From positions 1 through 64,000 of the forward strand of contig CACZZL010000014.1 of NCBI GenBank assembly GCA_902785605.1: a stretch of DNA of 64,000 nucleotides, in the 5' to 3' direction. Position 1 is the first letter of the stretch, and the number at the start of each line of letters is the position of its first letter. A program made the translations under genes and the position numbers. The notes under the pieces were generated by a model. It was not told the DNA's origin. It did no database searches and saw only the letters and a list, made by a program, of their open reading frames with translations. Shown in pieces: positions 26,868 to 34,228 of the stretch. This stretch comes from an uncultured Bacteroidales bacterium. Its GTDB lineage: Bacteria > Bacteroidota > Bacteroidia > Bacteroidales > Paludibacteraceae.

Positions 26868-27221
26868 TTACTTAACGCGGCGCTCTTGAATGCGGGCTTT
26901 CTTACCCGTACGCTCGCGGAGGTAATACAGTTTAGCACGACGTACTTTACCGTACTTGTTCACTGTGATGCTCTCAATGAAGGGGCTGTCCATCGGGAAG
27001 ATACGCTCTACACCAACGTTGCCGCTCATCTTACGAACTGTGAAGCGCTTCTTGTCACCGCTACCGTGGATGCAGATGACATCTCCGCGGAACTCCTGAA
27101 CACGCTCTTTGTTACCTTCTTTAATACGGTATCCTACCGTAATTTGGTCACCTGCCTTGAATGCAGGGAACTCTTTCTTCTCGCCGGCAAATGCTTGCTC
27201 AGCTACTTTAATCAAATCCAT
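26868..27221 (-). CDS. rplS: 50S ribosomal protein L19
   Basis: A 117-residue ribosomal protein at the 30S-50S interface. It shows FKAGDQITVGYRIKEGNKER, FRGDVICIHGSG and the conserved GVERIFPMDSPFIESI. The C-terminus is basic and matches the usual length. It is transcribed alone or into uvrB, from a promoter about 130 bases upstream, with a heptamer array in the long leader. Confidence 0.98.
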   Translation of the reverse strand: MDLIKVAEQAFAGEKKEFPAFKAGDQITVGYRIKEGNKERVQEFRGDVICIHGSGDKKRFTVRKMSGNVGVERIFPMDSPFIESITVNKYGKVRRAKLYYLRERTGKKARIQERRVK

Positions 27222-27286
27222 TCTCTTTTCTTTATTTATGGATCAATACTGCGCGTTAGGCATATACTACTATTCGAGTGGGGCCC

Positions 27287-27314
27287 GTAACCGGTAACCG
27301 GTAACCCGTAACCC
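27287..27314. repeat. Heptamer array (GTAACCG/GTAACCC x4)
   Basis: Units GTAACCG, GTAACCG, GTAACCC and GTAACCC within the untranslated leader of rplS. Confidence 0.9.
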
Positions 27315-27354
27315 ATCTAATGCAATCGCCAGAGGCATAACGCGAAATGGGCTG

Positions 27355-27386
27355 CAAAATTACTGCTTTTTTTTGATATACGCAAA
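27355..27386 (-). promoter_or_regulatory. Promoter of rplS
   Basis: On the minus strand a -33 box TTTG (27383-27386), 20 bp with CGTATATC, an A8 tract and GCAG, and a -7 box TAATTTTG (27355-27362). Confidence 0.88.
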
Positions 27387-27411
27387 TATTTTGCAAAAAA
27401 AGTGCAAAAAA

Positions 27412-27441
27412 AATACAGCCTGCATTGCTGCAGGCCGTATT
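27412..27441 (-). terminator. Terminator of glgP
   Basis: On the minus strand AATACGGCCTGCA pairs with TGCAGGCTGTATT (one G-U pair) and is followed by a run of T. It lies just after the glgP stop. Confidence 0.9.
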
Positions 27442-27443
27442 GA

Positions 27444-30005
27444 TTAGAGCCAACGAACGTAGCAGAAGTCCATGCGGTGGGGCAGTAACTCGTTCTGCGG
27501 ATACATACGCAGACAGAATTTCATACCACCGGCATAGTCCACCTGATACGTGTTCTCGAAGAACAAGTGGCTACCTTCCGATTTAACCAACTTGAGCGGC
27601 TCTACTTCGTAGAGCTTGTCGTTGTTGTGAGTGGAGGTGCGAACTGCAACGAGTTCAACGCCGAGACCCTTATCGTTCAAACCGTGAGTATCCAACTCAA
27701 CAGCGATTTGAACCTTGTCACCTACGGTGAGGTTGCTCAGATCCTTCGAGATGGTCTTGTTGAGTACTTCGATCTCATCCCAATGTGCGACCATGTTCTC
27801 TTTCCATGCTGCAATCTCCTTCGCAACTTTGTAGTTGTCAGCGAGCAGCAGGTTGTGACGTTTAGCCAGTTTGTAGTAGAACTTATCGAAATAGTCGTCC
27901 ATCATACGCTTCATGGTGAAACGCGGAGTGATCTTCGTTACCGAGTTCTTGATGTATTGAATCCACTCAGGGCTGTAGCCTTTCGAGTTCTTTGCATAGT
28001 ACAACGGGATGATCTCGTTCTCGAGCATTTGATAGATGGTCGCAGCGTCGAGCTGATCCTGGTGTGCCTGGTTCTCGTAGGTGCGGTGCTCGGTCAGAGC
28101 CCAGCCTGCGCCCTCTACATAACCCTCGTACCACCAACCGTCTTTGACGGAGAAGTTGAGTACGCCGTTCATCTGGGCTTTCTCTCCGGATGTACCGGAA
28201 GCCTCCAACGGACGGGTCGGGGTGTTCAACCAGATATCCACACCGGAGATGAGGCGCTTCGCCAAACGCATATCGTAGTTCTCGAGGAAGATGATCTTAC
28301 CCAGGAACTGCGGCATACGGCTGATCTCAATGATACGTTTGATCAGACCCTGACCACCGCCATCTGCCGGGTGAGCCTTACCGGTGAACAGGAACTGAAC
28401 AGGATAGTTCGGGTTGTTAACCAGTTTGTCAAGACGCTCCAGGTCGGTGAAGAGCAGGTGAGCACGTTTGTACGTAGCGAAACGGCGACCGAAACCGATG
28501 ATCAGGTTGTTCGGGTTCATCTCGTTCAGCGCGCGGACGATACGAGCCGGATCACCCTGAGTCTTCATCCAGTCCTCACGGAATTTCTCCTTGATATAGT
28601 CCATCATCTTGCGCTTCAAGCTCATGCGGGTGTTCCATATTACCTCGTCGGGAATGTCGTTATACGGCTTCCACATCTCGAGGTTCGATTGGTCGCTCAT
28701 CCACTCTTTCGGCAGATATTTGGCGTAGATATCTTTCCACTCGTGAGCAGCCCAGGTCGGCATATGAACGCCGTTGGTCACATAGTCCACATGCAGCTCT
28801 TCCGGGAAATAACCGGGCCATACGGGGCTGAACATCTTCTTCGACACCTCGCCGTGCAGCCAGCTCACGCCGTTGGCCTCCTGGCACGTGTTCAGCGCGA
28901 AAACGCTCATCGAGAATTTCTCCGTGTTGTCGTCCGGATTGACGCGGCCCATGCCGATCAGGTCATGCCACTCGATGCCCAACTTCGGAGCGTACTCGCT
29001 CATATACTTGTAGAACAAGCCCTCTTCGAAATAGTCGTGTCCTGCAGGCACCGGAGTGTGGCAGGTGTACAAACCGCTTGCGCGTACCACTTCCTTGGCT
29101 TGGTTGAAGGTCAGACCCTCTTCCTGAACCAAATCCACGAGGCGCTGCAGACCCATCAGAGCTGCGTGACCCTCGTTGCAGTGATATACATCTTTCTTGA
29201 TGCCTAACTTCTTGAGTGCCAGCATACCACCGATACCCAGCAAGATCTCCTGTTTGATACGGTTCTCCCAATCGCCACCGTAAAGCTGGTGCGTGATCTG
29301 ACGATCCCACTCGCTGTTGAGCTCATTGTCCGTGTCGAGCAGGTAGAGGTCCATACGACCAACTGCTACTTTCCACAGATAAGCCTTTACCGTACGACCA
29401 GGATACGGAACCTCAACCACCATGTTGCTGCCGTCCTTCTCTTTCACCTGCGTGATAGGCAGGTTGCTGAAGTTCTGCGCCTCATAGTTAGCAATCTGTT
29501 GTCCTTCCGGACTGAGAGTCTGTGTGAAATAGCCGTAACGATAGAGGAAACCGATGGCGGTCATATCGATGTTGCAATCCGATGCCTCTTTGATATAGTC
29601 GCCGGCAAGAATACCCAGACCACCCGAGTAAATCTTCAGCACGTGCGTCAGACCGTACTCCATCGAGAAATAAGCGATCGTCGGTTTCTTCTTGTCTTTC
29701 GGAGTCTCCATGTATGCGCGGAACTCGCTGTACACTTTGTCCAACTGCTTCATGAACTTAGTGTCTTTCGTCAGCTCTACCATGCGGTCGTAACTGATGA
29801 TATTCAGCAATACCACAGGGTTAGACTCTGCACGATGCCATGCATCGTTGTCGATGTAGCGGAACAGGTCTTTTGCTCCCGCATTCCAGCTCCACCATAC
29901 GTTGTATGCAATCTCTTGCAGTTTACTCAGCTCTGCAGGAAGAGTTGCGTGTACGTTGCACTCTTTCCATGCCGGCTGATTCACATTACTTACTTTTACT
30001 TTCAT
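27444..30005 (-). CDS. glgP: Alpha-glucan (glycogen/maltodextrin) phosphorylase, GT35
   Basis: Releases glucose 1-phosphate from alpha-1,4-glucans with pyridoxal phosphate. The 853-residue product has an N-terminal DUF3417-like helical part ([14 protein letters not shown]), [21 protein letters not shown], then HCNEGHAAL. The cofactor lysine segment is [22 protein letters not shown] 30005 ([13 protein letters not shown]) is the start; longer frames translate the leader. Its promoter is at 30079-30110. A separate cluster at 38.5-43.1 kb holds debranching and glucan-transfer genes for the same polymer. Confidence 0.95.
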   Translation of the reverse strand: MKVKVSNVNQPAWKECNVHATLPAELSKLQEIAYNVWWSWNAGAKDLFRYIDNDAWHRAESNPVVLLNIISYDRMVELTKDTKFMKQLDKVYSEFRAYMETPKDKKKPTIAYFSMEYGLTHVLKIYSGGLGILAGDYIKEASDCNIDMTAIGFLYRYGYFTQTLSPEGQQIANYEAQNFSNLPITQVKEKDGSNMVVEVPYPGRTVKAYLWKVAVGRMDLYLLDTDNELNSEWDRQITHQLYGGDWENRIKQEILLGIGGMLALKKLGIKKDVYHCNEGHAALMGLQRLVDLVQEEGLTFNQAKEVVRASGLYTCHTPVPAGHDYFEEGLFYKYMSEYAPKLGIEWHDLIGMGRVNPDDNTEKFSMSVFALNTCQEANGVSWLHGEVSKKMFSPVWPGYFPEELHVDYVTNGVHMPTWAAHEWKDIYAKYLPKEWMSDQSNLEMWKPYNDIPDEVIWNTRMSLKRKMMDYIKEKFREDWMKTQGDPARIVRALNEMNPNNLIIGFGRRFATYKRAHLLFTDLERLDKLVNNPNYPVQFLFTGKAHPADGGGQGLIKRIIEISRMPQFLGKIIFLENYDMRLAKRLISGVDIWLNTPTRPLEASGTSGEKAQMNGVLNFSVKDGWWYEGYVEGAGWALTEHRTYENQAHQDQLDAATIYQMLENEIIPLYYAKNSKGYSPEWIQYIKNSVTKITPRFTMKRMMDDYFDKFYYKLAKRHNLLLADNYKVAKEIAAWKENMVAHWDEIEVLNKTISKDLSNLTVGDKVQIAVELDTHGLNDKGLGVELVAVRTSTHNNDKLYEVEPLKLVKSEGSHLFFENTYQVDYAGGMKFCLRMYPQNELLPHRMDFCYVRWL

Positions 30006-30078
30006 AGGTAATATATATTTTAATACTTTATCTCTTGTTTTCTGTGCTTTGATGCGAACTGACCGCAAAAAAGCGCTG

Positions 30079-30110
30079 CAAAATTACTACTTTTTTTTTA
30101 ATTGTGCAAG
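30079..30110 (-). promoter_or_regulatory. Promoter of glgP
   Basis: On the minus strand a -33 box CTTG (30107-30110), 20 bp ending GTAG, and a -7 box TAATTTTG (30079-30086). Confidence 0.85.
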
Positions 30111-30216
30111 ATTTTTCGTAAAAATTACCTTTGATTATTGAATTTGTTTATCTCATTTGTCAGTTTAGAACACTAATTGTCGCAAATCAATAAATGTGCA
30201 AAAAAATGCCCATAAA

Positions 30217-30248
30217 TTTGCGTATGTGCAAAATTTGTAGTAAATTTG
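30217..30248 (+). promoter_or_regulatory. Promoter of the RNB nuclease gene
   Basis: A -33 box TTTG (30217-30220), 20 bp with CGTATGTG and GTAG, and a -7 box TAAATTTG (30241-30248). Confidence 0.88.
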
Positions 30249-30269
30249 CAGTCAAATACGAAAATAACA

Positions 30270-31619
30270 ATGTCTATTATCGAACAGAGCGAGATTCTCC
30301 GCAGGCGCGACATGCGTGATGTGTTCACGTTTACCATCGATCCGGCAGACGCGAAGGACTTTGACGATGCCCTTTCGTTTGCGGTCGTGAATGACGAAGA
30401 CCAATCACCAATTTTCCAGATTGGTGTCCACATAGCCGATGTCTCTTTCTATGTGCGGCCGAATACCAAGGTTGATGACGATGCCTACAAACGTGGAACG
30501 TCTGTGTATCTGGTAGATCGCGTGCTGCCGATGCTGCCCGAAGAACTGTGTAACGACAAGTGCTCGCTGCGACCCAACGAGGACAAACTTTGTATGTCCG
30601 TCGTGTTCACGATGGACGCAGACGCGCGCGTACTCAAATATAAAATATGCCGCACCGTCATTCGCTCCAATGCCCGCCTCAACTACGACGAGGCGCAGGA
30701 AATTATAATTAAAAATTCAAAATTAAAAATTAAGAATGAAGAATTGTCGGACGCAATAACCATTCTCCATTCTTTAGCACAGAAGCTCCGCGCTGAACGC
30801 ATTGCCAACGGAGCACTCACCATCGAACAGGAAGAGATGCGGTTCCGCTTGGACGAACACGGACATCCGACGGAGATATACTTCGAGCAGTCCAACGAAG
30901 CGCACCATCTGATCGAGGAGTTTATGCTGCTTGCAAATCGTACTGTCGCCAAAGCAGTCGGTTCGGGAAGGCCGTTCGTCTACCGTGTGCACGACCTGCC
31001 GAACGCAGACAAACTGGATGAATTACAGGCGTTTAAACGCAAGATGGGCAAGCGTGTGTCGCAGCAGGCAATCGACATGCTCACCATTCGCGCCCAAGCG
31101 AAAGCCGTCTATTCGACCTATAACATCGGACACTACGGCCTGGCGTTCACACACTACACTCATTTCACCTCTCCTATCCGCCGATACCCGGATTTGATGG
31201 TCCACCGACTCGTAGAGAAGTATATCCTCACCGGCAAGAAAGAAACGCTTACCCGCGAAGAGTTGGAAGAGAAATGCGAGCACTGTTCGGCATGTGAGCA
31301 GGAAGCGGCACAGGCCGAACGCGATTCGATCAAACTGTTCCAGACCATGTGGATGAATGACCATATCGGCGAAATACTCCCCGGACACATATGCGGTGTG
31401 ACGGAATTCGGATTGTTTGTCCAATTGGACGAGTCCCGCTGTGAAGGATTGGTGCATATCTCCAAAATCGGTGAACCGGGCGAGTACTGGCAGTACGATG
31501 AGAAGAACTACCGACTCGTTTGTGAGAACAAGAAAAGTTATACCTTAGGCGACGCTGTAACCGTAAAAGTAGTCCGTGCGGACATTAATCGTGCACAAAT
31601 AGACTTCGAAATATCATAA
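30270..31619 (+). CDS. RNase R-like exoribonuclease without N-terminal cold-shock domains
   Basis: A 449-residue RNase II/R-type 3'-5' exoribonuclease. It starts directly with the catalytic RNB domain: TIDPADAKDFDDALSF near residue 24 contains the magnesium-binding aspartates. HYTHFTSPIRRYPDL follows near 300, then a C-terminal S1 domain (VTEFGLFVQLD). Full RNase R is over 700 residues with one or two OB-type domains first; the promoter directly precedes this start, so they are absent. A heptamer array at 30707-30741 encodes residues about 147-158 (KNSKLKIKNEE) in frame. Confidence 0.85.
   Translation: MSIIEQSEILRRRDMRDVFTFTIDPADAKDFDDALSFAVVNDEDQSPIFQIGVHIADVSFYVRPNTKVDDDAYKRGTSVYLVDRVLPMLPEELCNDKCSLRPNEDKLCMSVVFTMDADARVLKYKICRTVIRSNARLNYDEAQEIIIKNSKLKIKNEELSDAITILHSLAQKLRAERIANGALTIEQEEMRFRLDEHGHPTEIYFEQSNEAHHLIEEFMLLANRTVAKAVGSGRPFVYRVHDLPNADKLDELQAFKRKMGKRVSQQAIDMLTIRAQAKAVYSTYNIGHYGLAFTHYTHFTSPIRRYPDLMVHRLVEKYILTGKKETLTREELEEKCEHCSACEQEAAQAERDSIKLFQTMWMNDHIGEILPGHICGVTEFGLFVQLDESRCEGLVHISKIGEPGEYWQYDEKNYRLVCENKKSYTLGDAVTVKVVRADINRAQIDFEIS
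30707..30741. repeat. In-frame heptamer array (AATTAAA type) inside the RNB gene
   Basis: Five units AATTAAA, AATTCAA, AATTAAA, AATTAAG, AATGAAG, kept in frame within the catalytic domain gene. Confidence 0.9.
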
Positions 31620-31632
31620 ATAACAAATAAAA

Positions 31633-31664
31633 TTTGCGTATGTGCAAATTTTTTAGTAATTTTG
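31633..31664 (+). promoter_or_regulatory. Promoter of the 31673 gene
   Basis: A -33 box TTTG (31633-31636), 20 bp with CGTATGTG, and a -7 box TAATTTTG (31657-31664). The start codon lies only 9 bases past the -7 box. Confidence 0.85.
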
Positions 31665-31672
31665 CACCCGAT

Positions 31673-32410
31673 ATGAAAAAGTTAGCCCTCATCATAGTAC
31701 TTTGCTTCCTCTCGCTTGCATACGCGCACGCGGAAACAATAGTATTACACACAGGCGCGCGCGTAGAAGGCACTATCCTCTTCCAGAACGACGAAGTGGT
31801 GATCGTGCGCGATGAAGCGGGGGCGCGATTCCAATATCTGCGTACCGACGTAGCAGAGATCCTTTCGGACAATGCTGAAGAAGCCGAACAGGTTGACATA
31901 GAGGCGGAGCCGGAGATAACGACATCCAAGAAAGCCTCTATTCTTCTCGAACTATCATGCGCTCCCTCAATCATGATTCCGTTTTCTCCTTTCGGAAATG
32001 CCGCCATAGACCTGCTCGCCGGAACACATCATATCAAGGATAGACATATCTTTATTGGAGCCGGAGTGGGATATCATGGTTATTTCCAGGATGGCTGCTC
32101 CTATAACTTTTTGCCAATAGAGGCCAAACTGTCTGTCCCGTTCATGGAAGCCACGCATGCTCCTGTTTTCGGTATCGCACTCGGATATGGTGTCGCGCTC
32201 AGCAAGGACTATATAGGGGGTATATATACCGGCATCGATTTCGGCTATAGATATCAGATCAATCCGAAATCCGCTTTAGCTGTTATGGTTTTTGCTTCGT
32301 TTCAGCAGGCAAGGCTCAATACGACCGTGACCATCGATGGTAATACCTATACGCATAAAGCAGGTCGCAATTTTGTCTCACCGGGCATCAAATTTGCATT
32401 GTTCTTCTAA
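31673..32410 (+). CDS. Secreted outer-membrane barrel-like protein
   Basis: A 245-residue protein with a signal peptide (MKKLALIIVLCFLSLAYAHA). A short beta-rich N-terminal module (TIVLHTGARVEGTILF, about 22-65) is followed by an acidic linker. The rest is a likely beta-barrel (about 95-245) with alternating patterns and a terminal phenylalanine (KFALFF), typical of outer-membrane proteins. Function unknown. Earlier in-frame starts only translate the promoter. The mRNA has almost no leader. A ribbon-helix-helix gene follows after 14 bases. Confidence 0.75.
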   Translation: MKKLALIIVLCFLSLAYAHAETIVLHTGARVEGTILFQNDEVVIVRDEAGARFQYLRTDVAEILSDNAEEAEQVDIEAEPEITTSKKASILLELSCAPSIMIPFSPFGNAAIDLLAGTHHIKDRHIFIGAGVGYHGYFQDGCSYNFLPIEAKLSVPFMEATHAPVFGIALGYGVALSKDYIGGIYTGIDFGYRYQINPKSALAVMVFASFQQARLNTTVTIDGNTYTHKAGRNFVSPGIKFALFF

Positions 32411-32424
32411 TACCCTCATCCTGT

Positions 32425-32607
32425 ATGGCGAAAAAACAGCCGCGTGAACATAGAATCTCCATCTTGCTTAACGAAAGCGAACTGCGGGCATTGGAGCGTT
32501 TTTGCGGCAAGTACGATGTGGCGAACCGCAGCCGACTGATTCGCGAAACACTCATGCGCGCCATCCTCAAACAGATGGACAATGACCAGCCGACACTCTT
32601 TGATTAA
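32425..32607 (+). CDS. Small ribbon-helix-helix-like protein
   Basis: A 60-residue basic protein with HRISILLNESELRALERF followed by a helix and SRLIRETLMRAIL. This resembles Arc/MetJ-type ribbon-helix-helix DNA-binding proteins or antitoxin-like regulators. No toxin partner is adjacent; the upstream neighbour is a barrel protein with which it is probably co-transcribed. The target is unknown. Confidence 0.7.
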   Translation: MAKKQPREHRISILLNESELRALERFCGKYDVANRSRLIRETLMRAILKQMDNDQPTLFD

Positions 32608-32628
32608 ATGTCAAACAGCCAATAAAAA

Positions 32629-32650
32629 ACGCCTCCCGAAAAGGAGGCGT
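32629..32650 (-). terminator. Terminator of rpoD
   Basis: ACGCCTCC (32629-32636) pairs with GGAGGCGT (32643-32650). On the minus strand it is followed by a T6 run. Confidence 0.9.
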
Positions 32651-32659
32651 TGCCATAAC

Positions 32660-32694
32660 TTTAGCCAATAACCTTTAGCCTTTAGCCATTAGTT
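32660..32694. repeat. Heptamer array (TTTAGCC type)
   Basis: Units TTTAGCC, AATAACC, TTTAGCC, TTTAGCC, ATTAGTT between the rpoD stop and its terminator. Confidence 0.88.
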
Positions 32695-32701
32695 ATTGCA
32701 A

Positions 32702-33562
32702 TCATCCAAGGTAAGTCTGTAGTATGTGACTACGTTGACCGGAGTTCAGTTTCTTGATTGCTTTCTCTTTGATCTGACGCACACGTTCGCGGGTGAGATG
32801 CAGCTCATCGCCAATCTCTTCCAGCGTCTTTTCCGGTGTGCCGATACCAAAGAACTTACGCAAAATGTCCGCCTCACGTGGGGTGAGTGTGGCCAGCGCA
32901 CGGCTGATCTCGGTAGAGAGCGACTCGTTGATAAGGCCACGGTCCGCATTCGGCGAATCTTCGTTGACCATCACGTCGATCAGACTATTGTCCTCTCCTT
33001 CTACAAACGGCGCATCGACACTCACGTGACGACCGGACATCTTCAGCGTCTCTGCAATCTTGTCAACCGGCATATCCAGCTCTTCCGCCAACTCCTCCGC
33101 ACTCGGCTTGCGTTCGTGCTCCTGCTCGAAACGTTGATAAGCTTTGTTGATCTTGTTGAGCGAACCAACCTGGTTCAGCGGCAGACGTACAATACGGCTC
33201 TGCTCTGCTAATGCCTGAAGAATAGACTGACGAATCCACCATACTGCGTACGAGATAAACTTGAAACCACGTGTCTCATCGAATTTCTCTGCGGCCTTGA
33301 TCAAACCTAAGTTACCTTCATTAATCAAATCCGGCAAACTCAATCCTTGATTCTGATACTGCTTGGCTACAGATACTACAAAACGTAGGTTGCTTTTGGT
33401 CAGTTTCTCTAATGCAGCACGGTCTCCGTTTCGGATACGACCGGCCAGTTCCACTTCTTCCTCCACCGAAATCAAATCCTCACGACCTATCTCCTGAAGA
33501 TACTTGTCGAGAGAAGCAGACTCACGGTTGGTGATTGATTTTGTAATTTTTAATTGACGCAT
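32702..33562 (-). CDS. rpoD: Primary sigma factor RpoD, short Bacteroidota form
   Basis: The housekeeping sigma factor in 286 residues, lacking region 1.1 and the non-conserved insert as in other Bacteroidota. It has region 1.2 (LDKYLQEIG), region 2 ([17 protein letters not shown], then [18 protein letters not shown] and [13 protein letters not shown]), region 3, and region 4 ([14 protein letters not shown]-like [17 protein letters not shown]). It should read the -33/-7 promoters found throughout the window. A small hairpin sits two bases before its ATG. It may be co-transcribed with the upstream tRNA-Arg. Confidence 0.97.
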   Translation of the reverse strand: MRQLKITKSITNRESASLDKYLQEIGREDLISVEEEVELAGRIRNGDRAALEKLTKSNLRFVVSVAKQYQNQGLSLPDLINEGNLGLIKAAEKFDETRGFKFISYAVWWIRQSILQALAEQSRIVRLPLNQVGSLNKINKAYQRFEQEHERKPSAEELAEELDMPVDKIAETLKMSGRHVSVDAPFVEGEDNSLIDVMVNEDSPNADRGLINESLSTEISRALATLTPREADILRKFFGIGTPEKTLEEIGDELHLTRERVRQIKEKAIKKLNSGQRSHILQTYLG

Positions 33563-33564
33563 GT

Positions 33565-33580
33565 CTTAACTTTTGTTAAG
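33565..33580 (-). promoter_or_regulatory. Hairpin directly before the rpoD start
   Basis: CTTAAC and GTTAAG flank a 4-base loop two bases upstream of the rpoD ATG, where it could limit ribosome access. The arm merges with a heptamer array. Confidence 0.4.
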
Positions 33581-33611
33581 AGTTTAGAGTTTAAAGTTTA
33601 GAGTTTAGAGA
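33575..33611. repeat. Heptamer array (GTTTAGA x5)
   Basis: Units GTTAAGA, GTTTAGA, GTTTAAA, GTTTAGA, GTTTAGA in the rpoD leader. Confidence 0.88.
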
Positions 33612-33660
33612 AGTTTGTGAGTTTATGAGTAGCAAGTTATGCAGACTAATACCTATATAA

Positions 33661-33714
33661 CTTTCAACTTTCCACTAGAAGACTTCTTTCAACTTTCAAC
33701 TTTCAACTCTCAAC
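33661..33714. repeat. Heptamer array (TTTCAAC) with palindromic core
   Basis: TTTCAAC-type units on both sides of AGAAGACTTCT (33677-33687). The arrangement matches the array downstream of typA and lies between rpoD and tRNA-Arg. Confidence 0.88.
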
Positions 33715-33723
33715 TATATTCAG

Positions 33724-33797
33724 TGATCCGGTCGGGATTCGAACCCGAGACCCACAGCTTAGAAGGCTGTTGCTCTATCCAGCTGAGCTACCGGACC
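33724..33797 (-). tRNA. tRNA-Arg (anticodon UCU)
   Basis: Read on the minus strand it folds as a 74-base tRNA. The acceptor stem is GGTCCGG/CCGGATC with one G-U pair, the D-arm includes AGCTCAGCTGGATAGAGC, and the anticodon loop CTTCTAA carries TCT. The T-arm contains GGTTCGAATCC and the discriminator base is A. CCA is not encoded. It reads AGA codons and, by wobble, AGG. Confidence 0.97.
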
Positions 33798-33803
33798 CGG
33801 AGC

Positions 33804-33828
33804 GTAGGCACACAAAAACTGTGCCTAC
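33804..33828 (-). promoter_or_regulatory. Stem-loop in the tRNA-Arg precursor leader
   Basis: GTAGGCACA (33804-33812) and TGTGCCTAC (33820-33828) form a perfect 9-bp stem with a 7-base loop between the promoter and the mature tRNA 5' end. Confidence 0.55.
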
Positions 33829-33845
33829 TAAGGCAAAATAGGGCG

Positions 33846-33877
33846 CAAAGGTACTGCTTTTTTTTGATATACGCAAA
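33846..33877 (-). promoter_or_regulatory. Promoter of tRNA-Arg (and possibly rpoD)
   Basis: On the minus strand a -33 box TTTG (33874-33877), 20 bp with CGTATATC, an A8 tract and GCAG, and a -7 box TACCTTTG (33846-33853). Confidence 0.88.
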
Positions 33878-33913
33878 TAAAATCGTACTTTTTTGCGTTT
33901 TTAGTGCTCTTTT

Positions 33914-34228
33914 TTATAAAAGAACATCAAAAAGCTGTGCCAAATCCTGCTTACGGCATGCTCCTACGTGACGGTTTACCAACTCGCCGTTGTTGAAGAA
34001 CAACATCGTCGGGATGTTCATGATACCGTACTCTTCGCAAGTGTCCGGGTTATCATCTACATTCAGTTTACCTACCACCACTTTGCCGTCATACTCGTTG
34101 GAGAGCTCCTCCAGAATCGGAAGCATCATCTTACACGGGCCGCACCAAGCTGCCCAGAAATCAACGACTACCGGTTTGCCTGACGCAATCACATCCTTGA
34201 TGTTAGCGTCTGTAATTTCTACTGTCAT
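33914..34228 (-). CDS. trxA: Thioredoxin
   Basis: A 104-residue thioredoxin with the redox site WAAWCGPCKMMLPIL (about 26-40) and the cis-proline region IPTMLFFNNGE. It is a cytosolic disulfide reductant. Its ATG overlaps the clpC stop as ATGA, so translation is probably coupled to clpC, and it closes the run from manC. No separate promoter is visible. Confidence 0.96.
   Translation of the reverse strand: MTVEITDANIKDVIASGKPVVVDFWAAWCGPCKMMLPILEELSNEYDGKVVVGKLNVDDNPDTCEEYGIMNIPTMLFFNNGELVNRHVGACRKQDLAQLFDVLL

Noticed and set aside
27567-29207. A 546-codon plus-strand frame opposite glgP
   Set aside because: glgP is a well-conserved enzyme across this whole stretch; the antisense product resembles nothing.
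31634-31672. N-terminal extensions of several genes reading CKFFSNFA, CNFCSNFA or similar
   Set aside because: They are translations of the promoter boxes, so starts were moved to the first codon after the promoter (xseA, ansA, RNB, 31673, manC, 62297).
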